DNA of 64,000 nt from Streptomyces sp. ITFR-21. GTDB taxonomy: Bacteria > Actinomycetota > Actinomycetes > Streptomycetales > Streptomycetaceae. The notes under the pieces were generated by a model. The model was given only the letters and a program-made list of their open reading frames with translations. It ran no database searches and had not been told where the DNA came from. Made by a program: the position numbers and the translations under genes. Below, piece after piece: positions 25,426 to 34,794 of the stretch. Location: assembly GCF_031844685.1 (NCBI RefSeq), contig NZ_CP134605.1:5926001-5990000 (forward strand). Reading direction: 5' to 3'. Position 1 is the stretch's first letter, and each line of letters begins with the position of its first letter.

Positions 25426-26835
25426 TTAAACAATAGCCTGCGCGTGACCTGCACGGGCCGCTGCCGAGCCGCCGGCCCACATCCCGGTGATGAAGCAGGG
25501 TGCGAGGCCGCCGGCGTACCCGCCGCCGGAGATGCCGCCGACGTCCGCGCCACCGGCGTACAGCCCGTGCACCGGACTGCCGTCGTGGTCGAGGACGGCG
25601 CCGTCGGGGGAGACCTTGATCCCGCCGAAGGTGAAGGTGATGCCGGCGCGGACCTCGACAGCGTAGAACGGGGCCGTCTGCGGGGCGCGGGCGCGGGGTG
25701 AGACCGGGACGCCGGCGGCGAACGGCTTTTTGTCGGCCACGGCGGTGGAGTAGGCGTTGACGGTGCGCTCAAGGCGTTCGCGCTCGACGCCCCACGAGGC
25801 GACCTCGTCCAGCAGCGACGCAAGGCTGTCGGCTTCGGCGACGCGGGCCCCGTGCCCGCGGGCATAGGCGAAACGGTCGACGCGGCCGACGCCGGGCGCC
25901 GGCTCGGCGGTACCCGTCGTCTCGCGCACGTGCTGGTCGAAGACGATGACACCGGACGCGCCCGGCTGCCGGGAGATCGCCTGGGCAAGGACGGCGTCGC
26001 CGATGGTCTCGTCCATCACCCGGTCACCGAGGCGGTTGACCAGGATCGATTCGGCCGAGTGGTACTGCGTCAGCGGGCGGAAGTGCTCGGGGGTGAACAC
26101 AGCGGCCGGGTGGGCGAGCAGGTGTCCGTAGAACCCGGACAGACCGCCGGAGCCGGACGCGCCGACACCGGTCGCCATCCGGAATCCGTCGCCGACGCTG
26201 CCGGGGTTGGAGCGGATCAGCAGCCGGTCGTACTCGCTGCCGAGGAATCGCGCGCGCAGCTCCGGCGATCCCTGGAACCCGCCGCTGGCGAGTACGACCG
26301 CGTCGGCGTTGACCCGCAGCCGCGTTCCGTCCGGGCGCACCGCTATGACACCGGTGACGGTGCGACCGTCGAAGATCAGCTGCTTCGCGGCGTGCTGGAA
26401 CAGCACGCCCCCACCGCTGTCGCGCACAGCCTGCAACGCGTGGTCCAGCAGGTCCTGGATCTCGATCTTGTGGCTGATGCCATTGCCGACCTGCGTGATG
26501 TTGGGCTCGTCGGCGACCGAGATGCCGGTCGAGCGCAGGAACCGCACCGCGTCGGGGTAGCCGTCGAACAGCTTGCGCTGCATCGCCGGATCGCCTTCCG
26601 GGGCCAGGCGCCGGAAGATCTCATACGCGCGGAAGGTCCAGAACCCGCCGGCGGAGTACGACGCCGATCCGCCGTTGACCTCGCGCTTCTCCAGCACGGT
26701 GACCTTCGCGCCGGCCCGTACGGCGGCCAGCGCGGCGCCGCTGCCGGAGGCGCCGCTGCCGATCACGACGACGTCGGTCGTCAGTTCGCCGTCGGACTCG
26801 GCAGGCTCGTCATGCCCTGCGGGGTTGGTGGTCAC
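25426..26835 (-). CDS. FAD-dependent dehydrogenase, fumarate-reductase/KstD-like (2)
   Basis: A 469-residue paralogue of the neighbouring flavoprotein. It has VVVIGSGASGSGAALAAVRAG, EKREVNGGSASYSAGGFW and a C-terminal LYAGGADVGGISGGGYAGG. The two proteins differ clearly in sequence, so they may act at different positions or as two subunits. The GTG at 26835 follows GAAGGAGAAG. The gap to the next gene is only 20 bp, so both are in the leftward operon. The substrate is unknown; an enoyl or cyclohexenone-type dehydrogenation is an inference from family. Confidence 0.85.
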   Translation of the reverse strand: MTTNPAGHDEPAESDGELTTDVVVIGSGASGSGAALAAVRAGAKVTVLEKREVNGGSASYSAGGFWTFRAYEIFRRLAPEGDPAMQRKLFDGYPDAVRFLRSTGISVADEPNITQVGNGISHKIEIQDLLDHALQAVRDSGGGVLFQHAAKQLIFDGRTVTGVIAVRPDGTRLRVNADAVVLASGGFQGSPELRARFLGSEYDRLLIRSNPGSVGDGFRMATGVGASGSGGLSGFYGHLLAHPAAVFTPEHFRPLTQYHSAESILVNRLGDRVMDETIGDAVLAQAISRQPGASGVIVFDQHVRETTGTAEPAPGVGRVDRFAYARGHGARVAEADSLASLLDEVASWGVERERLERTVNAYSTAVADKKPFAAGVPVSPRARAPQTAPFYAVEVRAGITFTFGGIKVSPDGAVLDHDGSPVHGLYAGGADVGGISGGGYAGGLAPCFITGMWAGGSAAARAGHAQAIV

Positions 26836-26909
26836 GCCGCTTCTCCTTCGTGTCCCGCACTGTGCGCGCTGGTCCCGGTGGTCCGGCGCGTTGGCTGATG
26901 CCGGGTCGG

Positions 26910-27692
26910 TCAGCCCGCGAACAGCCGACCTCCGTCGACGGTGATCGTCTGACCGGAGACGAACGAGCTCAGCTCCGAGGCCAGGAACAGGACCGCACCG
27001 GCGATGTCCTCGGACCGGCCGAGCCGTCCCAGCGGGGTGTCGGCGCGGCGGGCCTCGATGAACGCCGGCGACAGCCGGGCCAGGTTGCCGTCGTGGACGA
27101 CCAGGCCGGGGGCGACGGCGTTGACGCGGATGCCGTCGGGGCCCAGTTCGACCGCGGACTGCACCGTCATCGACCCGACGGCGCCCTTGATGCCGGAGTA
27201 GACGAACTGCCGGCGTGCCGGCCGGACGCCGGCGGAAGAGGAGATGTTGACGATCGAGCCGCCGCCGGCGTGCCGCATCAAGGGGATCGCCTGCTGGGTC
27301 GTCCACACGATCGACTTCAGCCCGGCCGTGATCATCCGGTCGATCGTCGGCTCGGCGATCTCGCCGATCAGCTCGTAGACGATCCAGGCAGCGCCGTTGA
27401 CGAGCACGTCGAGGCGTCCCGCTCCGGCGCGCACGGTACCGAACAGCGACTCGACGGTGGCCTGGTCGCCGATGTCGCCGACCAGCGCGTGGGCCCGGCC
27501 GCCGGCGGAGTGCACGGCATCGACGACCTGGCCGCAGCGGTCGGGGTCGAGATCGCAGCAGTACACGATGGCGCCCTCGGCGGCCAGCGTCAGGCAGATC
27601 TGGCGGCCGATCGCGCCGGCGCCGCCGGTGACGACGGCGACCTTGCCCGGCAGCAGCGCGGCCCGGGTGGGGGATTCCGGCGTGCTCATCAT
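26910..27692 (-). CDS. Short-chain dehydrogenase/reductase
   Basis: A 260-residue classical SDR: cofactor motif VTGGAGAIGRQ, CDLDP (Asp favouring NAD), NISSSAGVRPARRQFVYSGIK with Ser, Tyr and Lys of the active site, and the C-terminal SSFVSGQTITVDGG. It overlaps the upstream monooxygenase stop in an ATGATG, so either ATG at 27692 or at 27689 may be used. It is translated directly after the monooxygenase and probably oxidises a hydroxylated intermediate. Confidence 0.9.
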   Translation of the reverse strand: MMSTPESPTRAALLPGKVAVVTGGAGAIGRQICLTLAAEGAIVYCCDLDPDRCGQVVDAVHSAGGRAHALVGDIGDQATVESLFGTVRAGAGRLDVLVNGAAWIVYELIGEIAEPTIDRMITAGLKSIVWTTQQAIPLMRHAGGGSIVNISSSAGVRPARRQFVYSGIKGAVGSMTVQSAVELGPDGIRVNAVAPGLVVHDGNLARLSPAFIEARRADTPLGRLGRSEDIAGAVLFLASELSSFVSGQTITVDGGRLFAG

Positions 27693-29326
27693 TTCACCGC
27701 GGTTTCGGAGGTCCGGTCGGTGCCGCGCAGGCCGCAGACCGTCTCGACGATAGCCGCCGCGTCGGCGGCGTCGTCGCCGCGCCACGCCACCTGTCCGTCC
27801 GGGCGCACCAGTACCAGCGGCTTCTCGTACAGCGCGGCGGCCTCGGCGCTGTCGACGTCGACCAGGCGGATCGGCACCGAGCCGGCCTGTGCGGCCGCCA
27901 GTAGCGGGCCGGCGTCGGCTGCGGCGTCGAAGCGCAGAAGGGCGAACCGCAGGCCGAACTCGTCCAGGGTCGACCGCTGCGGTGACAGCCACACGTGCGG
28001 CGCTCGCGAACCGGGCCGCGCGGTCGGCGTATAGGTGGAGACCGTCAGCTCCGGTGCCGGGGTCCCGTCCGGGACGATCACCGGCGACCCCTCGTAGAGG
28101 TAGCCGAGATGGATCCCGATCGTGAACCACTCGCGGGCCATCATCTCGGTGTAGCGCTGGCCGTACTCTTTGCGGGCCTGCGTGGCTTCGGCGCTGTCGC
28201 CGGCGAAGACCGCGGCCTCGGGCTTCGCGACACGCGGCTGCAACATGCGCTTGAGGTTGTCACCGGCCTCGGTGACGTTGCGGATGGCGACCGGCCGCTG
28301 CTCGGTCTCGTAGGAGTCGAGCAGTGTCTCGCCGCCCCAGCCGTCAAGGACCGCCGCGAGCTTCCAGGACAGGTTGACGGCGTCGAGCAGGCCGGTGTTC
28401 ATGCCGAACCCACCGGTGGGCGAGGTCAGGTGCGCTGAGTCGCCGGCGAGGAACACGCGCCCCGAGCGGTAGTGGTCGGCGACGAGCTGGCGGCGGACCC
28501 ACGGCAGCATCGACAGGATCTCGAAGTCGAACTCGCGCCCGACCGCGCGCACGATCGCCGTGCGCATCTCCTCCTCCGACACCAGCCGCCTGTCCCCGTC
28601 GCCGATGAGCGAGAATCGCCACTGATCTTTGCCGTTGATCGCGACGAGCGTCGCCCAGGTGCCTTCTTCGCCGATGAAGATGTACCGGTAGGCGGCCTTG
28701 GTGTGGTGCAGCGACTCCAGGCCGTCGCAACGGAACACGGCGTTGGTCGTGTAGGTGAGCACGCCGTCGCCGGTCATCTCGATGCCGAGCTTGTCCCGCA
28801 CCCGGCTGCCGCCGCCGTCGGTCCCGATCAGGTACTGGCACTCGATCTCGCTGGTCGTGCCGTCTGCGTCACGCACGACGGCGACGACCCGGTCGCCGAG
28901 GTCGGTGAAGTCGACGAGCTCGGTGTTGTAGCGGATGTCGCTCCCGTTCTCAACGGCGAAACGGGTCAGGACCGGGTCGAAGAAGTTCTGTGGGCAGCGT
29001 TCGCGGTGCTGCGGGCTGTGCGGCGGGGGCTTCTCGTCGGCGGGCGCCGGAAAGGGCTCGCGGCCGAACTCGTAGCCGTTGAGGTCGGTGACCCAGGCAC
29101 AGTCCTGGGTGTAGTGGCGGTTGTAGCCGGCCGACTCGACCCAGTCCGTGATGCCCCACCGGCGACAGAACTCCATGGACCGTATCCCGACCATGTCCAT
29201 CTTCGGCTGGGTGACCGCGCCGTCGGTGCGCTCGACGAGCAACGTGTTCACTCCGCGCCATCCGAGGTCCCCGGCCAACGCCAGTCCTACCGGCCCGGCG
29301 CCGACCACAAGAACGGGAACCTGCAT
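27689..29326 (-). CDS. FAD-binding aromatic monooxygenase (PheA/TfdB/MhpA type)
   Basis: A 545-residue class A flavin hydroxylase. Motifs are VLVVGAGPVGLALAGDLG (FAD), the central YLIGTDGGGSRVRDKLG (DG motif) and VFLAGDSAHLTSPTGGFGMN (GD motif). A thioredoxin-like C-terminal domain of about 150 residues is typical of phenol and 3-hydroxyphenylpropionate hydroxylases. The ATG at 29326 follows GAAAGG. It is the first gene of the leftward operon, 76 bp downstream of the palindrome at 29402, and is the likely ring-hydroxylating step that leads toward a gentisate-type intermediate. Confidence 0.9.
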   Translation of the reverse strand: MQVPVLVVGAGPVGLALAGDLGWRGVNTLLVERTDGAVTQPKMDMVGIRSMEFCRRWGITDWVESAGYNRHYTQDCAWVTDLNGYEFGREPFPAPADEKPPPHSPQHRERCPQNFFDPVLTRFAVENGSDIRYNTELVDFTDLGDRVVAVVRDADGTTSEIECQYLIGTDGGGSRVRDKLGIEMTGDGVLTYTTNAVFRCDGLESLHHTKAAYRYIFIGEEGTWATLVAINGKDQWRFSLIGDGDRRLVSEEEMRTAIVRAVGREFDFEILSMLPWVRRQLVADHYRSGRVFLAGDSAHLTSPTGGFGMNTGLLDAVNLSWKLAAVLDGWGGETLLDSYETEQRPVAIRNVTEAGDNLKRMLQPRVAKPEAAVFAGDSAEATQARKEYGQRYTEMMAREWFTIGIHLGYLYEGSPVIVPDGTPAPELTVSTYTPTARPGSRAPHVWLSPQRSTLDEFGLRFALLRFDAAADAGPLLAAAQAGSVPIRLVDVDSAEAAALYEKPLVLVRPDGQVAWRGDDAADAAAIVETVCGLRGTDRTSETAVK

Positions 29327-29401
29327 ATCGATCACCTTTCGACGGCCTCTGCGGCGACTCACGGGGGCGCCGTCCTGGGAAGCATCGGCAGCCTAATGAA
29401 A

Positions 29402-29412
29402 TGGTTCGACCA
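29402..29412. promoter_or_regulatory. FadR-type (GntR) operator 1
   Basis: TGGTTCGACCA is a perfect palindrome matching the TNGTNNNACNA consensus of FadR-subfamily GntR regulators. It lies 76 bp upstream of the monooxygenase start. A GntR/FadR protein is encoded at 39123-39926. Confidence 0.6.
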
Positions 29413-29614
29413 AAACAAGGGCTGGTGCGGAACCGGCGACCAGGTCGTTGATCGGCGCCTCTCCTGGCTTCGTCACGGCCCCGAGTCGCCTAGGTACCCA
29501 AGGTGAGGGCCCTGCGTGGGCTCTCAGGGGGCGCAGATGGGGTGGGTCAGATCTCGACTCGGAATCGTCTGCCGAATTCTGCTACGTACCTTGTTCACGT
29601 CGGGGTTGATCGTA

Positions 29615-29625
29615 TGGTAGAACCA
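29615..29625. promoter_or_regulatory. FadR-type (GntR) operator 2
   Basis: TGGTAGAACCA matches TNGTNNNACNA and shares GGTAGAACCAT with the site at 35892. It lies about 160 bp upstream of the transporter operon and may overlap its -10 region. Confidence 0.62.
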
Positions 29626-29783
29626 TCCGAACCTCGGGACAATCGACTCAAGGACGTAACGTGAGCGCAAGGGCGGCGTGACGCCGCTCTGCTCGCAGTG
29701 ACGGGAGAGGTCATGACAATGACGACGCGCGTGACGGTGCCAGACGACCCAGCCGCCCAGCTCGGGACGATGGAGCGCTCGAC

Positions 29784-30641
29784 GTGACAGGCGTCTCTAT
29801 CCTCAACGCGCTCGCGATCAGCGGTCTGTACGTTCTCGTTGTCACCGGCTTGGCGATCATCTACGGGCTGCGCGGCGTCATGAACTTCAGCCACGGCGCC
29901 CTGTACATGGTCGGCGGCTACTTCGCCTACACCCTCACCAGTCACATGAACTTCTGGGTTGGACTCGTCGGGGCCACCGTGATCATGGGGCTGATCGGAA
30001 TTCTGTTCGAGTTCGTCGTGCTCCGCCCGCTCATGGGCCGGCTCAATCCGACGCTCATGGCCCTGGTGACCTTCGGACTGTCGATCATCATCGACCAGGT
30101 CATCGTCAAGGTCTACGGCGGCGGCAGCCACACCACCGCACTGCCCAGCGGTTTGCAGGGAACGACCGCGCTGCTCGGCACGCACTATCCGACCTACCGG
30201 CTGTTCGTCATCGGCGTCGCCGTCGCGTTCTCCATCGGTCTGTTCTGCTGGCTGCGGTACTCCCGCACCGGCATGTACGTACGCGCCTTCAGCCAGGACC
30301 CGGGCACCTCGGAGATCCTGGGCGTCAACAGTGACCGCATCGGTCTGCTCATCGTCTCCCTGGGCATGGCATGTGCCGGCCTCGCCGGCGCCCTGGCCGG
30401 CCCGTACATCACCGTCTCGCCCTCAATGGGCGACTCCATGGTGATCACGGCGCTGATCATCGTGGTCGTCGGGGGTGTCGGCAGCCTCGGCGGCGCGTTC
30501 GTCATCGCCATCGTCTATGGCTTCGTCCAAACCTTCGGCGCGCAATGGGTGCCGAGCTTCTCCAGCACGATCCCCTATCTCGCCGCGTTCATCGCGCTGA
30601 TCGCGGTCCCGCGTGGTCTCGGCCGAAGCCGGGAGGCTTGA
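29784..30641 (+). CDS. Branched-chain-type ABC transporter permease, LivH-like
   Basis: A 285-residue membrane protein with about eight hydrophobic segments and the LivH signature GLRGVMNFSHGALYMVGGYF near residue 35. VVVGGVGSLGGAFVIAI near the C-terminus is the cytoplasmic coupling region. It is the first permease of a HAAT-type importer. In actinobacteria such systems often import aromatic or other carboxylates rather than amino acids, which fits the surrounding catabolic genes. GTG start; two bases separate its stop from the next start. Confidence 0.9.
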   Translation: MTGVSILNALAISGLYVLVVTGLAIIYGLRGVMNFSHGALYMVGGYFAYTLTSHMNFWVGLVGATVIMGLIGILFEFVVLRPLMGRLNPTLMALVTFGLSIIIDQVIVKVYGGGSHTTALPSGLQGTTALLGTHYPTYRLFVIGVAVAFSIGLFCWLRYSRTGMYVRAFSQDPGTSEILGVNSDRIGLLIVSLGMACAGLAGALAGPYITVSPSMGDSMVITALIIVVVGGVGSLGGAFVIAIVYGFVQTFGAQWVPSFSSTIPYLAAFIALIAVPRGLGRSREA

Positions 30642-30642
30642 C

Positions 30643-31725
30643 ATGTCCGACACCACAGCCTTCAAGCCCGTGGCTGAGAAGGTCCTGGCACCCCGACGCG
30701 GCGGCCCGACGGGCGGGCACCACGTCAGCCGCCGGCTGCTGATCGTCTCCGGCGTGTTCGTGCTGGTCGCCGTCGTCGGCTTCTTCGTCCCGTCGTTCGG
30801 GTTCGGTACGCAGACCGTCGACCTGCTCGGACAAGGACTGGTCCAGGGCGTCGCGGCGACCGGAGTCGGCCTGCTCATGCGGCAGACCGGGCTCATCAAC
30901 TTCGGCGCCGGCGCACTCTACGGCAGCGGCGCGTACATGTTCGCCATCGCCTGCACTTCCCTCGACCTGTCCATGACGTCGGCTTTCGTCCTCGCCGTGG
31001 TCGCCACCACCGTGCTGTCGGCCATCGTCGGCATGCTGACCGTACGCTCGGGGCATCTGGGATTCGCGATCATGACGGTGGCGTTCAGCCAGCTGCTCAT
31101 CCAGCTGGTCAATTCCCAGGGTCTGCGCTCGGTCACCCACGGTACCGACGGCCTGCTGATCACTGAGAAGAACACCCTGTTCGGAATCAACGGCCACGAC
31201 CTGTTCTCCCCGTCGTCGTTCTGGCCGCTGGCCTGGATCTGCGCACTGCTGGCGGTGGTCGTCGCCTATGCCATCGAGCACTCCCGGTTCGGCCGTATCG
31301 CACGCTCGATCCAGGAGAACGAGGAGCGGATGCGGTTCGCCGGGTTCCAGACGTTCTGGCCGAAGGTTCTCATCTTCACCATCGCCGGAGCACTGGCCGG
31401 CATCGCCGGAGCGCTCAGCGCCGCCCACTACGCGTTCGCCTCCACCGACCTGCTCGGCCTTTCCTCCGGCGGCGACATCCTCTTCAGCTCCTTCCTCGGC
31501 GGCCCCAGCTTCCCGGCCGGGCCGATGGCCGGATCGGTGCTGTTCTCGTGGGCGCAAAGCGAGTTCGGACAGGCCGGGCAGCTGGAGCTCTACACCGGGA
31601 TCGGCATCGTCGTGGCCATTGTGCTGCTGCGCCGCGGACTGCTCGGCGCGGTCGGAGACCTGTTCCGCCTCGCCCGCCGCACCGTCGGCAGCCACTCGAA
31701 GGAGACTCCCGATGCTTCGCACTGA
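30643..31725 (+). CDS. Branched-chain-type ABC transporter permease, LivM-like
   Basis: A 360-residue permease with nine or ten hydrophobic segments. It contains the family blocks LMRQTGLINFGAGALYGSGAY and LAGIAGALSAAHYAF...SSFLGG. The ATG at 30643 follows GGGAGG. It pairs with the LivH-like protein at 29784. Its end overlaps the start of the ATPase gene by 14 bp. Confidence 0.9.
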   Translation: MSDTTAFKPVAEKVLAPRRGGPTGGHHVSRRLLIVSGVFVLVAVVGFFVPSFGFGTQTVDLLGQGLVQGVAATGVGLLMRQTGLINFGAGALYGSGAYMFAIACTSLDLSMTSAFVLAVVATTVLSAIVGMLTVRSGHLGFAIMTVAFSQLLIQLVNSQGLRSVTHGTDGLLITEKNTLFGINGHDLFSPSSFWPLAWICALLAVVVAYAIEHSRFGRIARSIQENEERMRFAGFQTFWPKVLIFTIAGALAGIAGALSAAHYAFASTDLLGLSSGGDILFSSFLGGPSFPAGPMAGSVLFSWAQSEFGQAGQLELYTGIGIVVAIVLLRRGLLGAVGDLFRLARRTVGSHSKETPDASH

Positions 31726-32407
31726 GAACCTGAGCGTGTCCTTCGGCAAGGTCGCCGCGCTGAAGAACGTCACCGTGCAGATCGAGTCGGCAACCGTGCA
31801 GGGCGTTATCGGACCCAACGGGGCCGGCAAGTCCACCCTGATGGACGCGCTCAGCGGCCGGGTGAAGGCCACGACCGGACACGTGTACCTCGACGACGCG
31901 GACATCACAACCCGTTCTGTGACCTGGCGCCGCCGGCAGGGCATCTCCCGGTCCTTCCAACGCACCAGCATCTTCCCGACGCAGACCGTGCGCGAGCAGC
32001 TCGAACTCGTCGCCGGGCGCAGCAAGGCCACCGACGCCACCGAGATCGCCGACGCGCTCGGCCTGGGCGAGGTCCTGGACCGCGTCGCCGGCGAGATCGC
32101 CTACGGTGACCAGCGGCGCGTCGACATCGCCTTGGCCCTCGTCGGCAACCCGACGCTGCTGCTGCTCGACGAGCCCGGCGCCGGACTGTCCGCCGCCGAG
32201 ACGCTGTCGCTGTTCGAGCATGTCGCCGCTCTCGTGAAGGACCGCGGCGTCACCGCGGCGATCGTCGAGCACGACGTCGACGCCGTCTTCGCCACCTGCG
32301 ACACCGTCACCGTGCTCGACCTCGGCACCGTGCTCGCCAGCGGCAAACCCGAAGACGTGCGCCGCGACGACCGGGTCATCACCGCTTACCTCGGGAGCGC
32401 CGCATGA
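31712..32407 (+). CDS. ABC transporter ATP-binding protein, LivG-like
   Basis: A 231-residue ATPase. Walker A is GPNGAGKST, Walker B is LLLLDEPGAGL, and the signature region is IAYGDQRRVDIALAL, the YGxQR variant usual in LivG proteins. The H-loop is IVEHDVD. The ATG at 31712 (MLRTENLSVSFG) lies inside the end of the LivM-like gene with AAGGAG upstream. It energises uptake together with the LivF-like ATPase, whose start overlaps its stop in an ATGA. Confidence 0.92.
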   Translation: MLRTENLSVSFGKVAALKNVTVQIESATVQGVIGPNGAGKSTLMDALSGRVKATTGHVYLDDADITTRSVTWRRRQGISRSFQRTSIFPTQTVREQLELVAGRSKATDATEIADALGLGEVLDRVAGEIAYGDQRRVDIALALVGNPTLLLLDEPGAGLSAAETLSLFEHVAALVKDRGVTAAIVEHDVDAVFATCDTVTVLDLGTVLASGKPEDVRRDDRVITAYLGSAA

Positions 32408-33099
32408 CCGCATTGGAGTTCGACGCGCTCACCGCCGGTTACGGCGAAGGCATCGTGCTGCGCGAGGTCAGCCTCACCGTCGCGGCCGGGGAGTCGGTCG
32501 CCGTCATCGGCCGCAACGGCGCCGGCAAGTCGACGCTGCTGAACTCGGTGTTCGGTGTGCCGCGCATCCGCTCGGGCACGATCCGCATCGGCGGCAACGA
32601 CCTGACCCGCTCGCGCGCCTACCGACCCGCGCGGGCAGGAGTGTCGATGTCACCGCAAGGGCGCCGCATCCTGCCGAATCTGACGATCGAGGAGAACCTC
32701 AAGCTCGGCGCCGCAGCCGACCGCGCCGGGCACTGGAGCATCGACACCGTCAACGACCTGTTCCCGATCCTGCGGGAGCGGCGCAGGAAACTCGGCACGG
32801 AGCTGTCCGGCGGTCAGCAGCAGATGCTCGCCATCGGCCGCGCGCTGATGGCCAACCCGCAGGTGCTGTTGCTCGACGAACCCTCCGAAGGGCTCGCGCC
32901 GGTCATCATCGACGAGCTGGCCGAGGCGCTGCGCGAAGTACAGCGCTCCGGCGTCGGCCTGCTGACCGTCGAGCAGCATCTCGGACTCGTCCGGCGGGTC
33001 GCCGACCGGTTCGTACTCCTGGAAAAGGGTGTCGCCACCCACGAGGAACCCATCGCAAACCTCGACAACGACGAAGTCAAGCAGTTGCTCGCGCTCTAG
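32404..33099 (+). CDS. ABC transporter ATP-binding protein, LivF-like
   Basis: A 231-residue ATPase. Walker A GRNGAGKST, signature LSGGQQQML, Walker B LLLDEPSEGL and a VEQH switch histidine. The EGLAP sequence after Walker B marks it as LivF. It is translationally coupled to the LivG-like gene (ATGA overlap). Confidence 0.92.
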   Translation: MTALEFDALTAGYGEGIVLREVSLTVAAGESVAVIGRNGAGKSTLLNSVFGVPRIRSGTIRIGGNDLTRSRAYRPARAGVSMSPQGRRILPNLTIEENLKLGAAADRAGHWSIDTVNDLFPILRERRRKLGTELSGGQQQMLAIGRALMANPQVLLLDEPSEGLAPVIIDELAEALREVQRSGVGLLTVEQHLGLVRRVADRFVLLEKGVATHEEPIANLDNDEVKQLLAL

Positions 33100-33180
33100 C
33101 CCAGCTGCCGTCGCCCGGCCATGTCCTCGGCCGGGCGATCCTCACCCGCGTACGTCCGAACCATCAGCAATGGAGCTCAG

Positions 33181-34398
33181 ATGTTTTCTCGGAAGTCGAC
33201 GCGCCGCGTCGGTGCCGCGCTGTCCGCTGTGGCGCTGGCCGCCATGGTCGCCGCCTGCTCGTCAAGCGGGTCCGGAGGTGGTGGTAAGAGCAGCGACGTC
33301 ATCAAGGTCGGCGTGCTGTCCTCGAACAACCCGACGTTCGCCCTCGTGAGTTCGCAGACCATCTCGGCCGCCAAGGCCGCCGCCGCCAACATCAAGACCC
33401 CCGGCGGACAGAAGCTGGAGGTCGTCCCGATCGAGAACGACGGCACACCCGCGGACGCGGTGCAGACCGTCAGTCGCGCCGTCCGGGAGGACAACGTCCA
33501 CTTCATCACCGGCTTCTTCACCTCCGCCATCGCCGCCGCGCTGAGCAAGCAGGCGTCGCAGCTCGGCGTCGTGGTCCTCGACGCCGACTCGAAGGACCCG
33601 AGCCTGACCGCGGCGAACTGTTCGAACAACTACTTCCGCATCGCGATGAGCAGCGTGACGTTCACGCGTGGCGCGATCAGCGTCGGCCTGACCAAGAACG
33701 CCAAGACGTGGGACATCGTCGCCGCCGACGACGCGACCGGACACGGGGCGGCCGAGGAGTTCGCCCGGCAGGCGAAGGCGGCCGGCATCACGATCGTCAA
33801 GCAGGTCTTCACGCCCAACGGCGCCAGCGACTACGCCCCCTACATCAGCAAGCTCAAAGCCAGTCCGGCCGACGCCCTGCTGGTGCCGTTGTCCGGTGAG
33901 GACGGCCAGACCTTCGCCAAACAGGCCAACTCCTTCGGCCTGTTCCCCTCCTACAAGCTGATCCTCGGCGAATCGCTGCTGTCGGCCTCCGACCTCGCCG
34001 AAGGCAGTGCGCTCAAGGGCGTCCAGGAGGTGCTCACGTGGAACCCGGACTCCGCCTCGGCTGAGGCCGCGACCTTCCTGAAGGAGTTCCCGCCCCAGAA
34101 CAAGGGCGTTGCGGCCTGGTGGCTGCCCGCGGACGTGTACTCGACGTTCGAGGTCATCGGGCAGGCCGTGAACACGGCTGGTTCGACCGACTCGGACAAG
34201 ATCATCAAGGCGCTGGCCGGGTCCACGCACAACACGCTGTCCGGGCCCATCCAGATTCGTGCCGCCGACCACCAGTCGCTGCGCCCGCTGGTGCTGGTGC
34301 AGGTCAGCATCGTCAACGGCAAGCCCGAGCTGAAGACGGTGCGCCAAATCCCGGTCGGCGACGTGTCGCCGGCCGCGGACAGCGCCTGCAAGCTCTGA
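33181..34398 (+). CDS. ABC transporter substrate-binding lipoprotein, LivK-like
   Basis: A 405-residue secreted lipoprotein. A basic n-region (MFSRKSTRRVG), a hydrophobic stretch and the lipobox MVAAC put the lipidated cysteine at residue 26. The mature protein is a type I periplasmic-binding fold (VIKVGVLSSNNPTFAL, then GFFTSAIAAALSKQ). It delivers substrate to the permeases encoded just upstream. The ATG at 33181 is preceded by AATGGAGCTCAG. A strong hairpin follows the stop by 6 bp. Confidence 0.92.
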   Translation: MFSRKSTRRVGAALSAVALAAMVAACSSSGSGGGGKSSDVIKVGVLSSNNPTFALVSSQTISAAKAAAANIKTPGGQKLEVVPIENDGTPADAVQTVSRAVREDNVHFITGFFTSAIAAALSKQASQLGVVVLDADSKDPSLTAANCSNNYFRIAMSSVTFTRGAISVGLTKNAKTWDIVAADDATGHGAAEEFARQAKAAGITIVKQVFTPNGASDYAPYISKLKASPADALLVPLSGEDGQTFAKQANSFGLFPSYKLILGESLLSASDLAEGSALKGVQEVLTWNPDSASAEAATFLKEFPPQNKGVAAWWLPADVYSTFEVIGQAVNTAGSTDSDKIIKALAGSTHNTLSGPIQIRAADHQSLRPLVLVQVSIVNGKPELKTVRQIPVGDVSPAADSACKL

Positions 34399-34403
34399 CC
34401 GGA

Positions 34404-34435
34404 CCGGCCGGCCCGGGAAACCCCGGACCGGCCGG
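34404..34435 (+). terminator. Hairpin terminator of the transporter operon
   Basis: CCGGCCGGCCCGGG and CCCGGACCGGCCGG form a 14-bp stem with one mismatch and an AAAC loop, immediately after the substrate-binding protein stop. Confidence 0.7.
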
Positions 34436-34794
34436 CCGCCCTGAGGGGGCTTGGCCGGGACCCGCAAACAGGCCGACCCCGTCGCGAACGGGCCGCCCAC
34501 CTGGTGCCGGCCCGGCCGGCCACCGTCATTGCCCCTGTTGCCGTCCACGCGGTCGCCTCCGACCGCGTCCCACCGCTTTCGCGGGAGGCGTCATCGTGAC
34601 CGAGAACGGAACCGCCGCGCTGGTGCGCGGCGCCTGGCACGAATCGTTGGCCTGGGCCTGGGCCTGGGCCTGGGCCGGCGCCGAGGCGCCGCCGGCTCGG
34701 GCCGGTGTCCGGGTGCCGGTGCCGGAGGTTCCAGGCCGGGGCAGCGACGGCTAGGGCCGCGGTGGCGGGCCGGATGACCTCGCGGTTCAGGCCG
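34436..34794. other. Convergent intergenic region
   Basis: About 360 bp between the transporter operon and the leftward quinone-oxidoreductase-like gene. I see no gene; it holds a 6-bp tandem repeat at 34649-34676. Confidence 0.5.
34649..34676. repeat. Tandem GGCCTG hexanucleotide repeat
   Basis: Four and a half consecutive GGCCTG units; a simple-sequence tract likely to vary in copy number. Confidence 0.85.

Larger units (their letters stand above)
29327..29783. other. Divergent promoter region between monooxygenase and transporter operons
   Basis: A 457-bp gene-free gap with two FadR-type palindromes, one near each operon. A TTGTTC hexamer at 29591 and TATGGT at 29613, 16 bp apart, could form the rightward promoter, in which case the second operator covers its -10 region. 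Confidence 0.5.

Noticed and set aside
32101..32160. Missing LSGGQ in the LivG-like ATPase as a sign of inactivation
   Set aside because: The YGxQR form seen here is normal for LivG-type ATPases.
31268..32407. Extended start for the LivG-like ATPase inside the LivM-like gene
   Set aside because: The extra 148 residues are an out-of-frame reading of the permease; the ATG at 31712 has a ribosome site and the normal N-terminus.
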